Shown here: positions 1-8,470 of the stretch, one piece after another
How the letters are laid out: each line of letters starts with the position of its first letter
How positions within the stretch are numbered: position 1 is the stretch's first letter
Assembly (NCBI RefSeq): GCF_000003605.2
Contig: NW_003130854.1
Span: 753,699-778,328, forward strand
DNA from: Saccoglossus kowalevskii
Taxonomy: Eukaryota; Hemichordata; Enteropneusta; Harrimaniidae
Length of the DNA: 24,630 nucleotides
Direction: 5' to 3'
Program-made: the position numbers and the translations under genes
Notes under the pieces: generated by a model
The model's input: the letters and a program-made list of their open reading frames with translations, nothing else
The model's database searches: none
Told to the model about the DNA's origin: nothing

Positions 1-1143
1 TATTTAGGACTACGATTACCAAATATTATCTTTTATATATCATATTTATCAGTCCGAGCAGCGTTTATTTATTTATAAACTATTTTTACTGTTAATGAAT
101 GTCACAAGCGAGACAAATAGTACACATATTTGATAGTACACAGCCTTGATCAGTTTTCAAGAAGTGTCTTGAAGGCCCTTTAATTGGTCAAAATAGACGA
201 ACATAAATATACAACGTGTCGTGACGAGTCATTATTTATTGCATTACCTACTTTCGAATCGATACTTATGGAATCTACACAGTATAGTGTACAAAGAAGG
301 GTCACATACTACTATACATTAAGGGTAAGCTTCAGGCATTCAGCAGAAATCAGTTTTATATTCATAGATTTTACACAGACAGGAACATAAACTGCAGCTG
401 TTGATCTTTCAAAATAATAGTCAGCAATATTTATGTTAGAACGTTTTACACACTCGAACATCAAAGCAAACAAGTGATGTTTACTCATCTGCATGACGAG
501 AGGACGTCTGTAAACCTAGTCTATTGCAGTAACGTATTGCCATCACACTCCTAATCACGTTCATTGTATCCAGAAAATCATTATAAATCTGATGAACTAT
601 TTATTGCCCTGGTGCTTGTGCGTAAATTATCCATACCCCGTCGTCTCTGTCACAATTAAATGCGTTCGACTATGGCAGTAGTAAGCCATATAAATGATCG
701 ATGTCACATATTCAGATATATATTTATACAGTGTGGTGAGCCTGCGGCAAGGGCTTTGATATTTCCACTCGACCTATTTCCGATAAACGCTCCCAAAGCT
801 GTAATACTGTTTATGCTTAAACAGATATTACTCCAAATAACATTCCCTGTCATCAATGTAGAGCTAGAATATTGTCAATGATACATTCCAAAGTCGCATT
901 TACCCGTTAATACATAAACACGTTATGGACCAGGTAGTCATGCTGTGTAAAAATTAATGTGTGCCAGCCAGTGGGTTGCCTGACAATATCCTTACTATCA
1001 AAGTAATTAGGCTCCATCGCAAAACAGCGGGTGTGAAAATTCTTGAATTTCAATCTGTAAATCGATATATCGGGTAATATATTTACAAAGAGTGGACAGC
1101 GAGAAGTAAAACGACGAGTACTCGGAAGAACATACACTTTAAA
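1..1143. other. Intergenic, no gene seen
   Basis: AT-rich sequence with only short frames on both strands. None of them has a start context, a splice structure or a recognisable motif. I see no repeat or RNA gene in it. Confidence 0.5.
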
Positions 1144-1150
1144 ATGTCAA

Positions 1151-1604
1151 ATGTTGACTTCTATGAGCGCAAAAGTCAGTAAATGGCAGAATGGCTTGCT
1201 TCACGTGAAACAGTCTTGCCGAGGTGTATTCACACTTCAAACTGAGCGCGATGATACAATTGCATATATCTACACGTCTATATTCAATAAAAGGATAGTC
1301 AAGAGTCGCGTCCATCATCATTACACACCAAACGATTCTCTCATCAAGTATACAATTGAGTGCAGTAAACAGTATTGGGAGCTTATGCCAGAGTATGAAG
1401 ACTCGTACACAATGGGAAAGAGGGGCCATGCTCAGTACGTGTAAGTTCCCGAAGCCAATGACTAACAATATTTTCCAGGTAGCTCAATTGGCAGCGTATA
1501 TGTCACATCCCTTTTTTCGTGAGCTTAGGGAAAATTGGCACAGGACAATTTATGAGGTCGAAACAATTTTACTTAAGAAATCTAGTGTAAATGAGGTCCT
1601 GTAA
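1151..1604 (+). CDS. Unrecognised two-exon candidate gene with a ~40-base intron
   Basis: A frame opens at ATG 1151 and stays open for 96 codons with protein-like composition (for example ECSKQYWELMPEYEDSYTMG near its end). It stops just after position 1438. A second frame, 1479-1604, reads VAQLAAYMSHPFFRELRENW and ends in TAA. Between them is a minimal intron: GT donor, CTAAC branch-like motif at 1462-1466, and TTTTCCAG ending at 1478. Using the GT at 1439 joins the two frames in phase (about 137 residues). The stronger donor GTAAGT at 1441 would lead straight into a stop. Another ATG at 1144 opens a 12-codon frame in a different phase. I do not recognise the product. Alternatives are a chance frame or a transposon remnant. 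Confidence 0.4.
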
Positions 1605-2065
1605 ATATTTTAATTGATCTAGAAGCACTAGGTGGGCTTTAAATAACTTTGCCTCTCGGTTCAGCAAGTATTCTAATCAGGCATCACTACATAACACGTT
1701 GATTTGCCGTCCACCAAAGTATCCTCATTATCTCAAGGAAATTCCCAAAATGAGTTAAGTGACATTTTACCCATAATTCCTGCTTGATACATTGAATTGC
1801 AGTGATAGCTCTTTTTTGGCCATGGTTTGGTCACAGTCCCTCAACAAACGGTTTAGAAACGGTCAGCTCAGCAGTATTGTTACAGAGCACGTTTCGTTTA
1901 ATCTTAGTGAAATAAACAGTTTATGCGATGATGTCCCCCCTCCCCCACAATTCATTGTGTTTATTATCGACGCATGCGTAATGTCATTGTTTTGATCAGT
2001 TCCTTCGCTGGATGCTACACTCGTTTCTGTTTCCTTCAAAACAAAATCGCTTGTGTGCCACAACC
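1605..2065. other. Spacer upstream of the 2066 unit
   Basis: No supported gene. It contains two C-runs (1935-1940 and 1942-1946) and a GCATGCG palindrome-like site near 1972, which could belong to the promoter of the following unit. That role is inference only. Confidence 0.3.
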
Positions 2066-3106
2066 ATGTGGAAATCTTACGACGATTTTGATGATGTAGA
2101 TTGGCCACCTGATTTAGAGGATTCTGTGGAACACGGAATACGGTCTTGATTACGTGCCGACAGCGTCAACGGGGAATCACAACAATCTTCGGAGATTGGC
2201 CAACTCGATCACATTGACCACATACGCACAATACTGGGGTTCAATTTAGATGCATGTACGGTTGTCCCGGATATGATAAGTCTTATAAAAGTGTCAGCGG
2301 CTTCCATGGCATATGAAAAATGTTCACAAGCAAGATCATGTGAAAGGTAGGTTTTTGTCATCGGATGTCGATAAGACAGCTTCACACGTTTCGATGCGGT
2401 GTCATGAGTTTTGTATACATCGGTCGTCTGGCATCTGAAAGTTAAACTAGTAATCGGAATTTACCGCTCACAAATATTCTAGTTTATCATATTCGTGTCA
2501 TGATTCTTGAAATATTAGGTGTTTAAATCATTAAAACTTTTCGTCAATTAATGTTTTTTTTTTGGTTTTAATTGTATTCTAGCTTCTCGGCATAAAAAAA
2601 CAAATCGTATCGATGACGGACAGACCAACGAGCACAGTATTGCAGGTTAGTTTCTATTGATTTACCGTTTTCACTACATGTCAAGTTTCGATATTGAACA
2701 TTGATTACTATATTGCGTAACATGTTGGGAGATCAAAGCAATTATTTTAACTGCTTACAGCATGCAAATTGCATTTTGACTATTACAGTGCTTGTTTCTT
2801 TTCAGCTTCAGTCTCTAATCCTAGGTCACCCAGTCAAGGCACAACAAATACATCACAGACATGAGGCAGATTTCTACTACATACCTTCTCTGTATGTCAA
2901 TGCTGCTTGAGTAGAATGCATGCAAACTTTCTGCAGTTGTCATTGTTTTTCAAAATATGGATGCCATACAATAGTTTAAGGGTATCACTTAACATGACTG
3001 ACATTTGTTTACATTATTGTATTGTATTATTCCCATTTGCAGCAAACAATCTTTCATCACAGCAACCCAGGGCCAAGACTCATTCAACATAAAAATCAGC
3101 AATAAA
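2066..3106 (+). pseudogene. Multi-exon unit with an internal stop, product unrecognised
   Basis: ATG 2066 has an A at -3 and begins an acidic peptide (MWKSYDDFDDVDWPPDLED). An in-frame TGA at 2147-2149 interrupts it, after which the same frame continues openly to a clean donor (AAG|GTAGGT, exon end 2346). Further exons are suggested by good splice sites: 2583-2645 (TTCTAG acceptor, GCAG|GTTAG donor), one starting at 2806 after TTTTCAG, and one starting about 3042 after TTTGCAG. AATAAA is at 3101-3106. The second and third exons join in phase with each other, but the first does not join the second in phase. With the TGA, that suggests a decayed gene, or a model in which I have mis-set one boundary. 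No domain is recognisable. Confidence 0.35.
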
Positions 3107-3482
3107 AAGAACATCAATCATTTACAATGGTAGTTTTAGTGATAATTACAACAAATGGTAAATGTAAGTATACAGAATGCATTGAGGTAGAAACCTACTC
3201 GAATTGTTTAGAGAAAGTTGGTCATAAATCTGATGACAATGTTTACTTATTTACAATCATGGAGATGTGGTAAGGCCACACCGACTTAATTTTATGGATG
3301 ACATCGGCGCGCGCATTAGTTTTCGCCTGTTCTCAAAAAAAAAAATCTCCGACGATGAGTCTCCACAAATCGGTTTTCTGCCCGGAATATGCCGACTCAT
3401 ATTGTCACAAAGCGCCGGCTTGTCGTAAAACTCGTTTTGGACTACCTCAAAACGTGCCAATTTTGTCGTAAATGATTCCAAC

Positions 3483-3923
3483 ATGGCGACCACGCCACCA
3501 AAATACGTGAGCATAAAAGTTCAGAGGAAAAACGGAGGGATTGTTGTAGACTGGTACGCAATTGACGTTGGCCAGGGAGATGTGGCGTTTACACAGCTAT
3601 GCGAGAGATTGGTAGCGGCAAGCGAGTTTCGCCCAGACAACTTTAATGACATATTGTCCACAGTGGCTGTCCCGCGTTTCTTCTGCAACACTGAGAGAAA
3701 TTGGAGAGGAGTGAAGGTGTATGTTAGCCTAAAAGTCGGTCAGGCGACAAGTCAGTTCGAGTGCTTTGTCTGCATTGAAGTCGACAAAACTGCAACCAAA
3801 GCAGAGGAAGCTCTTCGGTCAAAGTCCGCGTTCATGGTGAAACAAATTTTCTTCTTATTTTTTCATTTTCTGATTTGCTTGCACTCACAGTGCAATGTTT
3901 TGTTAGTTATTGTCATAAAGTAG
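3483..3923 (+). CDS. Unrecognised intact protein-coding gene (146 aa, or 128 aa if spliced)
   Basis: This is the best intact coding frame in the window. ATG 3483 sits in a strong context (CCAACATGGCG), and the first ~118 codons have a higher G+C at third positions than the surroundings. The peptide starts MATTPPKYVSIKVQRKNGG and is of mixed, globular composition with several cysteines. I do not recognise a domain. The last ~28 codons look unlike coding sequence: 3837-3890 begins GT, is pyrimidine-rich, ends CACTCACAG and is exactly 54 bases long. It may therefore be an intron whose removal keeps the frame and leaves 128 residues. The upstream 200 bases are locally CpG-containing, as expected for a promoter. 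Alternatively this is the first exon of a longer gene that once continued into the broken frame at 4829-5627. Confidence 0.6.
   Translation: MATTPPKYVSIKVQRKNGGIVVDWYAIDVGQGDVAFTQLCERLVAASEFRPDNFNDILSTVAVPRFFCNTERNWRGVKVYVSLKVGQATSQFECFVCIEVDKTATKAEEALRSKSAFMVKQIFFLFFHFLICLHSQCNVLLVIVIK
3837..3890 (+). other. Candidate 54-base intron
   Basis: GTGAAAC donor, long T/C-rich tract and CACTCACAG acceptor. Its length is a multiple of three and it contains no stop, so retained and spliced transcripts would both be translated to the TAG at 3921. Confidence 0.4.
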
Positions 3924-4098
3924 TGATATGTACATTCCGTCTTGACTTGTACTGAAAATGGTGTTCATGCTGTACCTTGAATGGAGTGTTTCTGACTGAA
4001 GGTATTTCACGACTACATGTACTAGAGTTTGTCTGAAATGGTTATATCTGTGACAGTAATACAGTACGAGATGTGTACATCAACATGTGCCTCCTACA

Positions 4099-4104
4099 AA
4101 TAAA
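4099..4104 (+). terminator. Poly(A) signal
   Basis: AATAAA followed within a few bases by a T/GT-rich tract (4108-4125). This is the layout of an animal cleavage and polyadenylation site. It fits as the 3' end of the 3483 gene, about 175 bases after its stop. Confidence 0.6.
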
Positions 4105-4828
4105 GACTTTTTGTGTTTTTTTTTGATACACTCTGTTCTGCGTTTCAAATCGTAATACCAGCTCTGTAGTCCTGTGGTTTTAGCAGGATTTTTTTTGGTA
4201 GGATTTTTTTTTTGCCCTCTCGCATTCGTTTTGGGGTCTCCAGAGGATGTCATTCATAAAATTAAATCAGTGTGGCCTACCATGAAAACATAATTTGAAG
4301 TAAATTAACTAGTTATTTAAAATTATGAAAAAAGTGATAATTTCGATAGAACACAATGTTAAAGCAACATTTTTAACATTGTCTAAAACCCAGATTTGTA
4401 AAATATTTCATGATAATAAAAGTACACCATCATTCACAATATAAATTGTTCTCAGTCCATTTCAACAGCCAACAATTTGAGATATGGCATATTATCTCCT
4501 CTATAGGAACCAATGGTAAAAAGGATCGGGAGTCAACATTCTGCTGTCACTGGAAAATAAACAAATTCTTGTCATTTTCATTCACAAGTAGGGCTTCTAC
4601 CTTAAAATGTCGTAACTTTACTGTTAATGTTATATACAAAAAACTTAGTGGCACCAACTTTCAACCATGCTGAGCAGAAAAGCAAAAGTCTTCTCTCAGA
4701 ACGTAAACAAATTTGTGCCGAAGACTAATCTTGATCTCTAAAATTATCAGTAACTTATGCAGAAACATTTTGCTCAGTATAGTTGTACGTGCTGCTATAA
4801 TAGATGAAATCAATTTCTTATTTTAAGG
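4105..4828. other. AT-rich spacer, no gene seen
   Basis: Contains T-runs and A-runs and one unremarkable 87-codon frame at 4410-4673 that shows no protein-like composition or splice context. I see nothing functional. Confidence 0.35.
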
Positions 4829-5627
4829 TTTTATTCACCGTACAAGCACATATACTTTGGAAAAAATGACTGAAGACATGCCTGATTTTGTACTGAAATC
4901 ACTCAAAGACATAAATGAAAGTGAGACCTTAAATTTCGAGTAAAGTGTTTATGGAAAAGACGTTTGGAAGCTGGCACTCACACTTTCTAAAATAATAGAA
5001 ATTGGAGCTGACATCAAAGCACTGACAGGGGAACTTGTTTGTGTTCTGTAAAGAACTCTGTCCGCCGGGAAAGGCATAGCCATGTTCAGCCAGCAGAATG
5101 AACTAATCTGGCATGCCTTTTACAATGAGTGGATTGACAATAAAACCACAAAGATACTGTCAGGACAATTCAACACCTTACTTGGTGACAAGCCTACGAA
5201 TGACTCTCATGTCTTTCTACTGACGAGACTGTTTCTGTACAGCCTCATCAAAATAGTTGATCAAGTAACTGAGTTTACTCTTAGTCCCGAAATAATCAGG
5301 CACTATTTTGCTGGCTTCACACCTTTCAAAATTATGCAGAAACTAAAGAAGAAGCAAAACACATCAGAGTACATGGATATAATCAAGGGAATGCGGGAAA
5401 CGAGTGCCGAATTCAAGGATTGTAGTATGGAACAGAAAAATAGTTGGCTGAATATGTACGATCGTGGCCGATTATTCCACAATATTTATTCTTCCAAGAA
5501 GTGGAGTTCATATGCAAGCAACACCTGGGAACCGGCAGACTCGACAATACAACAAACAACATTCATGAACAAATCCAAGCATTTGTTTTCAGCAGCTAGC
5601 GCGTCAATGTGTTATGGTCAGCTATGA
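4829..5627 (+). pseudogene. Broken ~265-codon frame, product unrecognised
   Basis: One reading frame runs from about 4829 to the TAA at 5625-5627. Only two TAA stops interrupt it, at about 4942 and 5050. The last uninterrupted part (ATG 5082) has 181 codons. The frame includes MTEDMPDFVLKSLKDINE at ATG 4867 and, further on, a mixed hydrophobic/basic region (LFLYSLIKIVDQVTEFTLSP, then a KLKKKQN stretch). The start is preceded by TTATTTTAAG, a plausible splice acceptor. This acceptor is phase-compatible with the donor at 3837 only if the A6 run at 4861-4866 has suffered a frameshift. The frame may therefore be a later exon of the 3483 gene, or a separate retired gene. I recognise no domain. Confidence 0.4.
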
Positions 5628-5951
5628 TGATTATATTGTATGTACGTATTCGGTGTTACAGTTTTGCCAAGACTATTGTAGAACTCTTCAAAAAAAGAAC
5701 ATGTATACAAAAGTTTCTAAAGGACTATCGCGAGACTCTGATGTGAAGTGGACAACAACTTTACTAATGCATCCACACAAATATGAACTTAATCAGGAGA
5801 CAGGAATAAAGCCATAGCACATGTTTTCTTACGTATAGTGGAGAACAAAGGGCTCATTTTTGTCACTACGGCGACAATCCGTTGATGTAATCATCCAACT
5901 CTATACACTACTGTCAGTTCTTACTCTTTTGGGGCAGAGGTGTATCGTCGA

Positions 5952-6840
5952 TTATCTCTTCAGTTCTCTTGTGTCTGCCAGTATTCCAACTGATACACTG
6001 GAGATGGTGTGATCTCTGCAACCTATCTGGTATTTGTCTTGATATCCAAAGGCATGGAAAGTTGGATCATTGTTAGCTCCATCTCGATGACTATGCTTAC
6101 TAAAATGAGCCTCCAAAGGGTCCTGGCACAGTTTCTCACCAAAAAAAATACTTTGTTGCTTCATCAAATGAGTTGACCATAAATTAATTAAAAAAAATTA
6201 TAATATTGTTTGATATTTGGCATCAATAATGTGTTCACCTCAATTCTCTGTTCAACCTGCTTGGTAATATATGGCCTCTTTGTTGCTCATTACATGTCTG
6301 AAACCTCAAGTTCAGTTGGGGGAAATATCTCTAAATAAATGACCAGTCATTCTCAATCCTTCCAACGGTTGCTTGCTATCAATACACATTGCACTTTGTT
6401 GACTTGTAGTATAATTTCCAGGTCTTCTAAGGATTGCTTCCTCCCAATCAACGAAGTATGGTAGAAATTAATGTTGAAACCACTAGTAGGACGACAAATT
6501 AAGAAGAATTAGAAAATTTGCACAAAGAATAATTTTCACGAACGGGTTTGTAACCCTTTTACCTAATATATAATAAAATACCAATTTTAAATAAAAACTC
6601 ACCTGTAGTCTTGGATCATTAAAATTAGTATATTGAGCGAGATTGGATTTCCTTTTGTGTACATGTTCCCCTATACAGAAGGTCAAAGAACTTTTCCATA
6701 TAACGTACACACTTCTAGGTTTCTTTTGCCTCTTGCGGACCAAACAGATCAATAGCATTTGTAACTGTCTCACTTAGAACCTTAAAATATGGGAGAACAT
6801 TCACTTTGTTAGGACCAAACAAATTTATGTTTCACCACGG
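5952..6840 (-). pseudogene. P-element/THAP9-like transposase, decayed
   Basis: This is the core and C-terminal part of a DNA transposase of the P-element/THAP9 superfamily, nuclear enzymes that cut and paste their own element. Reading 5' to 3' on the minus strand: NKVNVLPYFKVLSETV (about 6810), the FFDLL segment, EHVHKRKSNLAQYTNFNDPRL, then a donor CAG|GTGAGT at 6602. After an acceptor (CCTACTAG, exon resumes at 6482) the frame continues in phase with YFVDWEEAILRRPGNY and the QPLEGLRMT segment. The C-terminal hallmark GEKLCQDPLEAHF, followed by a DG..NDPTFHAFGY segment, lies at about 6010-6145. The order and spacing match the family. Breaks: stop codons within both exons, a frameshift around the FFDLL/EHV junction, and a scrambled stretch at 6170-6312. 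The N-terminal THAP domain is not found. It is inactive. Confidence 0.75.
6483..6602 (-). other. Intron of the dead transposase
   Basis: A 120-base intron with a CAG|GTGAGT donor at its high-coordinate end and a pyrimidine-rich TTTGTCGTCCTACTAG acceptor. Both flanking exons are phase 0 and give a family-like sequence across the junction. This argues the copy arose as genomic DNA, not by retrocopying. Confidence 0.6.
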
Positions 6841-6853
6841 GTCAGTGAAAACG

Positions 6854-6980
6854 ATTACACGAAGAACACATTCCTGGGGTATTTGAAACCAAAAATTGTC
6901 ATTCCAGCCCAGCAGCCATTCAGCAATAACAATTTCCCTTTCAAATACCCGTGGAAAGTGTTCTATGTTCTTCGTGTAAT
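6854..6980. repeat. Hairpin-forming inverted repeat
   Basis: The left arm 6854-6888 (starting ATTACACGAAGAACA) is nearly the reverse complement of the right arm 6939-6980 (ending TGTTCTTCGTGTAAT). The right arm carries about seven extra bases. The loop is about 50 bases and has a further short complementarity. It sits directly upstream of the surviving transposase sequence, so it could be a foldback/MITE-like element or the transposon's own subterminal repeat. A transcribed hairpin is also possible. Confidence 0.6.
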
Positions 6981-7155
6981 TAGGTGTTCGTATTTAAGGG
7001 ATTTTTCTACACGAAAACGACGAATTTGACCGAATTTTGTTATCGGTTGGCTTAATATTATCCCCAACGGATCGTATTTCTGTGAAAGATTGGCATTTTT
7101 GTCCTGATTTGTAGTAATCTGAAAAACGCGTTTCACAGCTTGTCTCTTATTTGGT

Positions 7156-7450
7156 TTAGTCTTTTCCACGAAACGAAACCCTAAAACTAACCTTAGATTT
7201 TAAACGACTCCAAACATCGCCACGTTACAGAAATAAATTTGTCGGGAATATTTAGTTTTCACCATTTCCGCCTACTTTGCAGCTCGATTCATTTGTGCTG
7301 ACATGACATGACAGCCATTTTGGAATTATTGAACACTGATGGCGCTATTCATTTCGTATTTCAATGTGTGAAATTTTCTCAGATATTATTAGGCCAATGG
7401 AAAAAAAAAATGCGGGTTAGGGTTTCGTTTTGTTTCGTGGAAAAGACTAA
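7156..7450. repeat. Inverted repeat pair (~36-base arms)
   Basis: The left arm 7156-7192 contains TTAGTCTTTTCCACGAAAC. The right arm 7415-7450 is its reverse complement with a small insertion in the middle. The arms are separated by about 220 bases without coding potential. This is the structure of a small non-autonomous (MITE-like) element. I see no clear target-site duplication. Confidence 0.5.
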
Positions 7451-7463
7451 GCCCTCTTATTTA

Positions 7464-8329
7464 GTTGTATGCCGCATTAAAGATGGCGGTCCCCATATAG
7501 TAACTATATCATTTATTTGATTATCACGTGTGCGCCAGCTGACTGTGTTCACAACGTCCGTAATAACAGAACTGGCGACACACTAGTTTTCAAAATACAA
7601 CAATAATATATATTTCTTTGTAACCCTGACTGGTCGGTTCCTGAAAAATTCAGTCAAACATTGAAAGATAGTTTCCCTCGGCTCCATATTGAAACGTGCT
7701 TGCAAAATGTGTGTAACAGTGTCATATTTAATGCCAAATAATAAAATTTATACTGTATACATATTTTTATGATAATTTTTGTAATATTTTCAAAAACCAA
7801 AACAGCTGTCGATTTAATACACATATTGTAAATAGATCCTATGATATTTTTTCACAGAGAATATTAGTCTGAATATGTATATTTTGTGGTAAATATTCCC
7901 TGAAAGGTTTTGATTGTGATGGTACATCCAAACAAAAATATATATCCAGTACTGCCAGCAAAATCTTTAATAAAGCTTGTATGTGAATAACCACTACTTT
8001 ACACGTGTTATGAACACAAACACACAAACAAACACACCTAAATTGATTTTGACAACAGCCATCAAGATTTGTCAATTTGTTGTGATTTTTTTCTAACGTT
8101 TCATGTGGGAGAGAATAAAACAGCCAGAATCACGGTCATACAATAGCTACAATAAGAGAGAAAATACAAATTTCCGTTTCTCCAAAACAGGAACTAAAAT
8201 AACTTCTTATTTTACGGCGACTGCAATACAAGAAACACATAAGCTTTGCTATATCTTGCTTATACAGCCAAAAAAATACATGACAAAAAACTGAGTCGCC
8301 TGACAATAAAGGTACGCAAGCTATGATAG
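7464..8329. other. No gene seen
   Basis: AT-rich sequence with only short shadow frames. An AAGATGGCGG motif near 7479 resembles a YY1-type promoter element, but nothing downstream supports a gene. Confidence 0.35.
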
Positions 8330-8340
8330 GCCAGTTTTTT

Positions 8341-8466
8341 TTTGGCGGGAATTTGACACGTGTTTACATTGATAGGCAAAGCAGCACTTATTTGCATATC
8401 ACGTGAGCTCTATTATTGGCTGAAGTATGAGGTCATTTTACCGATTCCAGGGAAGCCGAAGCTTCG
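8341..8466. promoter_or_regulatory. Cluster of promoter-like motifs
   Basis: Within 126 bases there are an E2F-like TTTGGCGGGAA (8341-8351), two E-boxes CACGTG (8357-8362, 8400-8405), an octamer ATTTGCAT (8390-8397), an inverted CCAAT box (8415-8419) and the palindrome CGAAGCTTCG (8457-8466). Such density is unusual against the AT-rich surroundings and suggests a promoter or enhancer. No coding exon follows on either strand that I can support, so the target could be a non-coding transcript or an exon outside my recognition. Confidence 0.35.
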
Positions 8467-8470
8467 TAAC

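Noticed and set aside
1139..1468. 109-codon minus-strand frame opposite the 1151-1604 candidate
   Set aside because: It overlaps the more protein-like plus-strand frame, lacks a promoter or splice structure, and looks like its antisense shadow.
7470..7490. AAGATGGCGG, a YY1-like promoter motif
   Set aside because: A single short motif beside an inverted repeat, with no downstream exon I can support.
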